NCBI GenBank assembly: GCA_030606845.1
Contig: JAUWFP010000052.1
Coordinates: 1 to 10,695 of the forward strand
Source of the DNA: Anaerolineales bacterium
GTDB taxonomy: Bacteria; Chloroflexota; Anaerolineae; Anaerolineales; E44-bin32
Direction of reading: 5' to 3'
Length of the DNA stretch: 10,695 bases
Shown piece by piece: positions 5,763-10,695 of the stretch. Every line of letters starts with the position of its first letter. Positions within the stretch are counted from its first letter, which is position 1. The position numbers and the translations under genes are program-made. The notes beneath the pieces were generated by a model. That model saw nothing but the letters and a program-made list of their open reading frames with translations, was not told the origin of the DNA and did not search any database.

Positions 5763-6982
5763 CCGACGCAGGGAACACCCAACCGGCACCCGCCGATATT
5801 CGCCCCCCATCGCAGCTTAAGCCTATCGTGTGGGTGCAGCGCAATCTCTTCAACAACTGGTTTAATTCTGTTCTCACGGTGTTGGCTTTGGGATCGATTT
5901 ACTTTATCGGGCGCGCTGTCCTCGAGTGGGCCTTCTTCACTGCCGACTGGAGACCGGTCACGCACAATCCAATCCTCTACCTCGTTGGTCAATATCCGCG
6001 GGATCAGCTCTGGCGAGTCGGCGCGAGCCTGCTTCTTGTATCATTCCTGACCGGCATGAGCTGGGGTAAATGGAAGGGCATCATGCGCTCCTTTGCCCTG
6101 CTGCTCGGGATCGGACTTGCGATCCTGGGGATCATACCTGCCGGCGGTCAGTTGGGCAGCCTGGCTGTACGAATATTTTTCCTGATCAACCTGCCGGCAA
6201 TTTACCTCGGCTACCTGCTCGGCTCCCGAAAGTTTGTCACGGGCGGTTTGGTCCTTGCCGGCTGGCTGCTCTCATTCTCACTAATTCCCTTCCTCCTTCG
6301 AGGAACAGGGGAAGGGACCATGCTCCCCACCGTTGAGACGTCGATGTGGGGAGGCCTCCTAGTGACGCTCATTCTCGCCGTTGGCGGAATTTTGCTCTCG
6401 TTTCCCCTCGGCGTTCTTCTGGCCCTTGGACGCCGATCCTCGCTCCCCGTTATTAAGCTCTTCAGCATTGGCTTTATCGAAGGTATCCGCGGCGTCCCTC
6501 TCGTCACCATCCTCTTCATGTCATCAATTATCCTGGCTCTCTTCCTCCCCCCTGAACTCAGAATTGACCGACTTGTGCGAGCGCTCATCGGTATGACCAT
6601 CTTCAGCGCAGCATATACAGCCGAAAACGTGCGCGGGGGACTTCAAGCCGTTCCTGCCGGTCAAATTGAAGCTGCAAAAGCCGTCGGTTTGAATAATTTT
6701 CAAACCACTTTATTCATCGTCTTACCCCAAGCCCTGCGGGCTGTAATTCCTGCCATCGTAGGGCAGTTCATCAGCCTTTTCAAGGATACGACGTTGGTCA
6801 TCATCGTAGCTATCAACGAACTGCTGAATATCGGCAAATCCATCCTGCAGTCCGACGTAGAATTTCTTCAACTGCAATTCGAGGTTTTCATTTTCGTTGC
6901 CGCGGTCTTCTGGGTATTAAGCTATCTCATGTCCTTCGCAAGCCGACGGTTAGAAACCGCGCTAGGTGTCGGTGAACGTTAG
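5759..6982 (+). CDS. aapM: General L-amino-acid ABC transporter, permease (AapM-like)
   Basis: Second channel subunit of the importer, 407 residues, a little longer than typical AapM. It begins with a soluble stretch, then WVQRNLFNNWFNSVLT (25-40), which is characteristic of AapM. Hydrophobic segments follow at about 36-56, 85-100, 108-127, 136-153, 160-180, 195-222, 243-263, 276-288 and 372-392. The last third is the transport domain, with EGIRGVPLVTILFMSS (241-256) and the EAA loop EAAKAVGLNNFQTTL (304-318) with VLPQA (321-325). The start is GTG at 5759-5761, overlapping the aapQ stop in GTGA; a weak GAGAG lies upstream. It precedes aapP by 12 nt. Assignment is firm from motifs and gene order. 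Confidence 0.92.
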   Translation: MTDAGNTQPAPADIRPPSQLKPIVWVQRNLFNNWFNSVLTVLALGSIYFIGRAVLEWAFFTADWRPVTHNPILYLVGQYPRDQLWRVGASLLLVSFLTGMSWGKWKGIMRSFALLLGIGLAILGIIPAGGQLGSLAVRIFFLINLPAIYLGYLLGSRKFVTGGLVLAGWLLSFSLIPFLLRGTGEGTMLPTVETSMWGGLLVTLILAVGGILLSFPLGVLLALGRRSSLPVIKLFSIGFIEGIRGVPLVTILFMSSIILALFLPPELRIDRLVRALIGMTIFSAAYTAENVRGGLQAVPAGQIEAAKAVGLNNFQTTLFIVLPQALRAVIPAIVGQFISLFKDTTLVIIVAINELLNIGKSILQSDVEFLQLQFEVFIFVAAVFWVLSYLMSFASRRLETALGVGER

Positions 6983-6994
6983 CTGGAGTAAATA

Positions 6995-7735
6995 ATGAGC
7001 GATCCAATAATCATCTGCCGTGATGTCGAAAAATGGTTCGGGGACTTCCAGGCCCTAAAAGGGATTAATATGGAAGTAAACAAGGGCGAAGTCATTGTGA
7101 TTTTTGGTCCCTCCGGCTCGGGAAAATCAACATTCATCCGCACGATCAACCGCATCGAAGTGCATCAACGCGGTCAGATCATCGTCGATGGGATGGAACT
7201 CACACACGATGTCCGCAATATCGCTGCCATCCGCAGTGAGATCGGAATGGTCTTTCAACTGTTTAACCTGTTCCCTCACCTCAGTGTGCTGCAAAATATC
7301 ACCCTCGCCCCTATCTGGGTACGTAAGTGGTCTAAGGATGAGGCGGAGGAGATTGCCCAACAACTGCTCGAACGAGTCGGTATTCCCGAACAAGCCTATA
7401 AATTTCCTGGACAACTATCAGGCGGGCAGCAACAAAGAGTAGCAATTGCGAGAGCGCTCGCCATGCAGCCCAAGATCATGCTCTTCGATGAACCGACTTC
7501 TGCCCTGGATCCCGAGATGATTAAAGAAGTGTTAGATGTCATGATTGAGCTCGCACAGTCCGGCATGACCATGATTGTGGTCACCCATGAGATGAGCTTC
7601 GCTCGTGCGGTTGCTGACCGGATGTTCTTCTTCGACGAGGGTCTCGTCGTCGAAACGGGAACTCCAGATGATATATTTAAAAACCCCCAAGAAGATCGTA
7701 CCAAGCTCTTTCTCTCCCAGATCCTGACTACCTGA
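6995..7735 (+). CDS. aapP: General L-amino-acid ABC transporter, ATP-binding subunit (AapP-like)
   Basis: Cytoplasmic ATPase that powers the importer. Its 246 residues match the usual length for polar amino-acid ABC ATPases and carry a complete set of motifs: Walker A GPSGSGKST (38-46), Q-loop Q88 in VFQLFNLFPH, signature LSGGQQQR (141-148), Walker B IMLFDEP (161-167, catalytic E166), D-loop SALD (169-172) and switch H198 in VVTHEM. It should be catalytically competent. The ATG at 6995 is preceded by GGAG (6985-6988) with a 6-nt spacer. It is the last gene of the operon and is followed by an intrinsic terminator. The subfamily (GlnQ/AapP/HisP-like) is certain; AapP in particular follows from the neighbouring genes. 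Confidence 0.95.
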   Translation: MSDPIIICRDVEKWFGDFQALKGINMEVNKGEVIVIFGPSGSGKSTFIRTINRIEVHQRGQIIVDGMELTHDVRNIAAIRSEIGMVFQLFNLFPHLSVLQNITLAPIWVRKWSKDEAEEIAQQLLERVGIPEQAYKFPGQLSGGQQQRVAIARALAMQPKIMLFDEPTSALDPEMIKEVLDVMIELAQSGMTMIVVTHEMSFARAVADRMFFFDEGLVVETGTPDDIFKNPQEDRTKLFLSQILTT

Positions 7736-7768
7736 GAAAAAGACATTCCTTTAACCACAATTAGCGTG

Positions 7769-7800
7769 ACAGGGCAGTGAGTTCGCTGCCCTGTTTTTTT
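7769..7800 (+). terminator. Intrinsic terminator of the aapJQMP operon
   Basis: ACAGGGCAG (7769-7777) pairs perfectly with CTGCCCTGT (7786-7794) across the 8-nt loop TGAGTTCG, followed by a run of seven T (7794-7800). It begins 33 nt after the aapP stop codon. Confidence 0.93.
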
Positions 7801-7863
7801 ATAAAGCCAGACCTGGAATCACCAAGCTCTACTTTCGGATTGAAGCGAAACTTCAGGCTTTAT
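7801..7863. repeat. Inverted repeat between the terminator and the M42 promoter
   Basis: ATAAAGCC (7801-7808) is perfectly matched by GGCTTTAT (7856-7863). Within the 47-nt interval, TTTCG (7833-7837) pairs with CGAAA (7846-7850). The repeat lies upstream of the probable promoter at 7917-7945, so it would not be in that transcript. It may be a protein-binding dyad, a fold in read-through RNA, or chance. The remaining sequence up to 7916 shows nothing else that I recognise. Confidence 0.3.
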
Positions 7864-7916
7864 CAGACCCAACTCTGGAGTCCGCAAACTCAGCATTCCC
7901 CCAACCCTCGCTCACA

Positions 7917-7945
7917 TTGCTAAAACAACTGGCCCTGCGTATGAT
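7917..7945 (+). promoter_or_regulatory. Promoter of the M42 peptidase-azlCD operon
   Basis: TTGCTA (7917-7922) and TATGAT (7940-7945) are separated by exactly 17 nt. They match the -35 consensus at four of six positions and the -10 at five of six. Transcription would begin near 7952, giving a leader of about 26 nt containing AAAGGTG (7965-7971) before the ATG at 7978. Confidence 0.55.
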
Positions 7946-7977
7946 TCCTACACCCTCTATTTCGAAAGGTGCTGAAA

Positions 7978-9030
7978 ATGGCGAAAAAGATTTCCATCGA
8001 CGAAACCTACCTTCAAGACGTCCTGGTCCAGCTTCTCAATATCCCCAGCCCGACAGGCTATACCGAAGCCGCTATCCAATTCACACAAGCAAAACTGGAA
8101 GAACTCGGGTTGACGAGCAGGCAAACGCCGAAGGGGACTCTGGTCGCAGAGTGGCCGGGAAAAACCGACAATAAGCCACGCGGGCTCACCGCCCATATTG
8201 ACACCCTCGGAGCGATGGTGAGCGAGATTAAACAAAATGGTCGTTTAAAACTCTCACAGCTCGGAGGGTACGCTTGGAACTCGATCGAAGGTGAAGGCTG
8301 TCTTATCCTCACTCGCTCCGGAAGGAGCATTCGCGGCTCTGTGCTTTTAACGAAAGCCTCCGGACACATCCACGGCAAAGAGGTTGGAACCACCCCTCGA
8401 GACGGGGATACGATGGAGGTGCGAATCGACGAGCGCAGTCTCACGTTGGGTGAAACTGAGGATCTGGGGATAAGTGTGGGCGATTTTGTAGCTTTCGATC
8501 CTCGGGTTGAGAACTCACCCAGCGGGTTCATACGTTCTCGCCATCTGGATGACAAGGCCGGGATTGCCTGTTTGCTCGCTGCTGCCCAGGCGATGATCGG
8601 CGCCGATAAAAAACCATCCCAGCGCACAATACTCCATTTCAGCAATTACGAAGAAGTAGGCCATGGGGCTGCAGCCGGCTTACCCAGCGACCTTTTCGAG
8701 CTTGTCGCCATCGACATGGCGCCCGTAGGTGAGGGTCAGACATCGGATGAGTTCCACGTAACGATCTGTGCGAAGGATAAAGCTGGACCCTATCACCATA
8801 AGCTCACGCGCCAGCTCGAAGAACTCGCCCAATCGGCTGAGATTCCCTACAAAATCGACGTATACCCATACTACGGATCCGACGGTGAGGCGTATTGGCG
8901 AGCCGGTGGAGATGTTCGGGTAGCTTTGCTGGGGCCCGGTATCGACGCCTCGCACAGTTACGAACGAACCCATATCGACTCGCTGCGGGCAACAACACAA
9001 CTCATCATCGCCTACCTCCAATCCTCGTGA
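7978..9030 (+). CDS. M42 family metallopeptidase (possible relative of the NAGGN-system M42 peptidases)
   Basis: Predicted dinuclear-metal aminopeptidase of the M42 (FrvX/tetrahedral aminopeptidase) family, 350 residues, cytoplasmic. Visible catalytic landmarks are H73 and D75 (THIDTLG in RGLTAHIDTLGAM), D191 in RHLDDKAG, the E225-E226 pair (NYEEVGHG), D246 in AIDMAP, and H326 in DASHSYERTH, matching the family's HS-x-E ending. All expected ligands and the general base are present. Segments such as GGYAWNSIEGEG, YPYYGSDGEA and GPGIDASHSYERTH recall, from memory, the M42 subgroup found with the N-acetylglutaminylglutamine amide osmoprotectant genes; the partner genes of that system are absent here. 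The ATG at 7978 is preceded by AAAGGTG (7965-7971); an in-frame GTG at 7969 overlaps that site and is less likely. The stop overlaps the azlC start (GTGA), so the two should be translationally coupled. Confidence 0.9.
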   Translation: MAKKISIDETYLQDVLVQLLNIPSPTGYTEAAIQFTQAKLEELGLTSRQTPKGTLVAEWPGKTDNKPRGLTAHIDTLGAMVSEIKQNGRLKLSQLGGYAWNSIEGEGCLILTRSGRSIRGSVLLTKASGHIHGKEVGTTPRDGDTMEVRIDERSLTLGETEDLGISVGDFVAFDPRVENSPSGFIRSRHLDDKAGIACLLAAAQAMIGADKKPSQRTILHFSNYEEVGHGAAAGLPSDLFELVAIDMAPVGEGQTSDEFHVTICAKDKAGPYHHKLTRQLEELAQSAEIPYKIDVYPYYGSDGEAYWRAGGDVRVALLGPGIDASHSYERTHIDSLRATTQLIIAYLQSS

Positions 9031-9770
9031 GCCCTTCTAGCTCAGAAGCAGACCCTTTTTCACAGCCAGGGATTGAATTCCTGAGAGGCGCGCGCGATCA
9101 ACTTCCTATCCTCCTGGGCGTCGTTCCCTTCGGAGTCATCTTCGGCGCTTTAGCAGTTTCAGCCGGCATCCCTGCACTTGAGGCGCAAAGTTTCTCGCTC
9201 TTCATCTTCGCCGGAAGTGCCCAATTCATCGCCGTCAGTCTTATCGCTGGAGCCGCCTCACCCTTCCTCATAATCCTGACCATCCTCGTGGTCAATTTGC
9301 GCCACTTGCTTTACAGCGCTTCGTTAGCGCCTCACGTTTATCACCTCTCAAACCTTTGGAAGATCTCGCTCTCCTGGCTCCTCACGGACGAGGCTTACGT
9401 CGTAGCCTCCGCCCGCTATCGCAAAGGCAGCCCCGAGTTCGCACATTGGTATTTCCTGGGGACGGGACTTACGCTCTGGGCTGCATGGCAATTGAGCACA
9501 ACCCTCGGTATCGCCCTCGGCGCGTTGATCCCTCCAGGGATAGGGCTAGACTTCGCACTTCCGATCACATTCCTGGCCTTGATCCTGCCCGCATTGACCG
9601 ATCGACCTACATGGGCTGCTGCCTGCGCAGCGGGTGCTTTTTCGCTTCTGCTCGCCAACCTCCCCTTCAAGCTAGGCTTGCTCATCCCCGCAGTCCTCGG
9701 CATTGGTGTCGGGCTTGCCGTGGAAATGCGGTCAGCAAAAGAAGGACACGCGAATGGAGATCCGGTATGA
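9027..9770 (+). CDS. azlC: Branched-chain amino-acid exporter large subunit (AzlC-like)
   Basis: Large membrane subunit of a two-component amino-acid exporter; known relatives (AzlC, BrnF, YgaZ) expel valine, leucine, isoleucine or methionine. The protein has 247 residues, normal for the family. Characteristic motifs are GVVPFGVIFG (31-40), FAGSAQF (61-67), NLRHLLYSASLAP (90-102) and the acidic LTDEAY (119-124). About seven hydrophobic segments are visible, the last at about 217-233. The start is GTG at 9027-9029, overlapping the M42 stop. The reading frame continues upstream, but that stretch reads as the shadow of the peptidase gene and is hydrophilic, so I exclude it. The stop overlaps the azlD start (ATGA). 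The exported substrate is inferred from the family. Confidence 0.9.
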   Translation: MSPSSSEADPFSQPGIEFLRGARDQLPILLGVVPFGVIFGALAVSAGIPALEAQSFSLFIFAGSAQFIAVSLIAGAASPFLIILTILVVNLRHLLYSASLAPHVYHLSNLWKISLSWLLTDEAYVVASARYRKGSPEFAHWYFLGTGLTLWAAWQLSTTLGIALGALIPPGIGLDFALPITFLALILPALTDRPTWAAACAAGAFSLLLANLPFKLGLLIPAVLGIGVGLAVEMRSAKEGHANGDPV

Positions 9771-10087
9771 ACCGGGCGGAGCTCTGGATGATCATCCTCG
9801 GCGGGATGGCCGTGACATACCTGATCAGGCTCAGCTTCTTCTTTTTCATCCCACCGGACCGATTACCTGAATGGTTCCGGCGTGGACTACGCTACATTCC
9901 CCCCGCTGTCCTGGCCGCGCTGATCGTCCCGGATCTCCTGCTCCTCGACGGAACCCTACATCTATCGTTCGCCAATCACCGCCTCGTCGCCGGGTCAATT
10001 GCCGCTCTGGTCGGATGGCGCACAGGCAACACCTGGCTTACGATCGTTTCGGGACTATTAACTTTTGGACTGCTCACACTTCTATGA
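9767..10087 (+). CDS. azlD: Branched-chain amino-acid exporter small subunit (AzlD-like)
   Basis: Small membrane partner of AzlC, 106 residues, the usual size. It has the family's AVTYLIRLSFF near the N-terminus (15-25), LRYIPPAVLAALIVPD (41-56) and a C-terminal TGNTWLTIVSGLLTF (86-100). Hydrophobic segments are at about 6-28, 44-60, 72-84 and 90-106. The ATG at 9767 overlaps the azlC stop by 4 nt and is preceded by GGAG (9756-9759) with a 7-nt spacer. The frame extends upstream inside azlC, but that part is arginine-rich shadow sequence and not AzlD. It is the last gene of the M42-azlCD operon; no U-tract terminator follows. Confidence 0.9.
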   Translation: MNRAELWMIILGGMAVTYLIRLSFFFFIPPDRLPEWFRRGLRYIPPAVLAALIVPDLLLLDGTLHLSFANHRLVAGSIAALVGWRTGNTWLTIVSGLLTFGLLTLL

Positions 10088-10128
10088 GCGATCAGATTCG
10101 ACCCTGGCATCCTGCCTGCTCATGGCGA

Positions 10129-10137
10129 TGATACAAT
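10129..10137 (+). promoter_or_regulatory. Extended -10 promoter for the cation-efflux gene, possibly leaderless
   Basis: TGATACAAT contains TG-n-TACAAT, an extended -10 motif with five of six core matches. No convincing -35 lies upstream, which extended -10 promoters tolerate. The expected start point, about 7 nt after the box, falls at or next to the A of the ATG at 10145, so the mRNA may begin at the start codon. No good ribosome binding site is present upstream of that ATG, consistent with this. Confidence 0.42.
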
Positions 10138-10144
10138 GCCCGGT

Positions 10145-10695
10145 ATGAACGATCGATCCTCGCTCATGAAATACGCCTGGCTTTCGCTTGGCGCAGCAGT
10201 ACTCACGATGGGGCTCAAGGCTGTTGGCTATCTCCTCACCCAATCCGTGGGTTTATTGTCCGACGCGCTTGAATCCGGCATCAATCTGGTTGCGGCGTTC
10301 ACCGCTCTCACCGCGCTGCACATCAGCGCTCAACCCCCGGACGAGGATCATGCCTACGGTCACCAAAAAGTGGAGTATCTTTCCAGCGGCGCTGAAGGTG
10401 GATTGATCTCACTTGCGGCAATTGCAATCGCAGTTATGGCCATCCAGAGGCTGCTCAACCCACAGCCGATTGACCACCTGAGTATAGGTCTGCTAATCTC
10501 CGCTACAGCTTCAGTTATAAACTTAGTGACAGCTCTGATATTAATACGCGTCGGACGACGCGAACGGTCCATCGCCCTCGAAGCAGATGGCCAGCACCTG
10601 ATGAGCGATGTGTGGACTTCATTGGGTGTCCTGATCGGGGTCGGAGCCGTTGGCATTACAGGGTGGCAGATCCTTGACCCCCTGGTCGCGTTGGT
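10145..10695 (+). CDS. Cation diffusion facilitator (CDF) family metal efflux protein, N-terminal part (cut by window edge)
   Basis: Proton-coupled exporter of a divalent metal from the cytoplasm. The first 183 codons are present; the last helix and C-terminal domain lie beyond the window. Family motifs are SVGLLSDALESGIN (34-47), DEDHAYGHQKVEYL (66-79) and ADGQHLMSDVWTSLGVLIG (147-165). The second half of the transmembrane metal site is classical (H151-x3-D155), but the first half reads E43-x3-N47 in place of the usual H/D-x3-D. Hydrophobic segments are at about 10-31, 36-60, 84-101, 112-135 and 156-173. I chose the ATG at 10145 because the in-frame ATG at 10136 lies inside the probable -10 box. 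The gene lies 57 nt after azlD on the same strand but seems to have its own promoter. Zinc, iron or manganese are all possible substrates. Confidence 0.88.
   Translation, partial: MNDRSSLMKYAWLSLGAAVLTMGLKAVGYLLTQSVGLLSDALESGINLVAAFTALTALHISAQPPDEDHAYGHQKVEYLSSGAEGGLISLAAIAIAVMAIQRLLNPQPIDHLSIGLLISATASVINLVTALILIRVGRRERSIALEADGQHLMSDVWTSLGVLIGVGAVGITGWQILDPLVAL

Noticed and set aside
8058..8645. 195-codon open frame on the minus strand inside the M42 gene
   Set aside because: It lies wholly antisense to a gene with complete catalytic motifs, has no family-like features, and its composition is what the codon pattern of the real gene would give on the other strand.
8895..9026. 44-codon upstream extension of azlC
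   Set aside because: It overlaps the conserved C-terminus of the M42 gene, is arginine-rich, and lacks AzlC-like sequence; the GTG at 9027 in a 4-nt overlap explains the start better.
9356..9766. 137-codon upstream extension of azlD
   Set aside because: It is an out-of-frame shadow of azlC; AzlD proteins are about 100-110 residues, matching the ATG at 9767.
10084..10123. ATGAGC/GCTCAT inverted repeat after azlD as a terminator
   Set aside because: Only 6 bp with a 28-nt loop and no following U-tract; too weak to call.
1..10695. CRISPR arrays, transposases, toxin-antitoxin pairs, phage genes, tRNA genes
   Set aside because: I looked for regular direct repeats, terminal inverted repeats, typical short paired genes and cloverleaf sequences and saw none. 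The region reads as ordinary chromosomal metabolism and transport genes.

Overview
The window looks like a chromosomal stretch of a member of the Chloroflexota, probably Anaerolineae-like. This is an inference from three things: the solute-binding lipoprotein carries an (I)VEVEVTR tandem repeat just after its lipobox, which is common in that phylum; a membrane-anchored Ser/Thr kinase carries a Cys-bounded C-terminal domain of a kind I associate with Anaerolineae; and base composition is moderate. No mobile element, CRISPR array, tRNA or rRNA is visible.

Layout. Minus strand, left part (1-2932): the first 17 codons of one M29-type aminopeptidase (cut by the window edge), a complete M29 aminopeptidase paralogue just upstream of it, and a PknB-like Ser/Thr kinase with one membrane span and an extracytoplasmic domain. 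A 420-base divergent region (2933-3352) holds a convincing sigma-70-type promoter and a structured leader of about 200 nt. Plus strand, 3353-7735: a four-gene aapJQMP-type general L-amino-acid ABC importer, with a strong hairpin after the binding-protein gene and a textbook intrinsic terminator after the ATPase gene. Plus strand, 7978-10087: a separate operon with its own promoter, encoding an M42-type metallo-aminopeptidase and the two subunits of an AzlCD (branched-chain amino-acid) exporter, each junction overlapping by 4 nt. Plus strand, 10145-end: a cation diffusion facilitator, cut by the window edge, with an extended -10 motif placed so that its mRNA may be leaderless.

How it fits together. 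Apart from the kinase and the metal transporter, every gene handles amino acids or short peptides: uptake (AapJQMP), peptide trimming (M29 pair, M42), and export of surplus amino acids (AzlCD). The translationally coupled peptidase-exporter operon suggests release of amino acids from peptides with overflow of branched-chain residues.

I do not see a clearly new biological system. The items most worth following are the structured leader of the aap operon, the kinase's extracytoplasmic domain, and the M42-AzlC-AzlD coupling.
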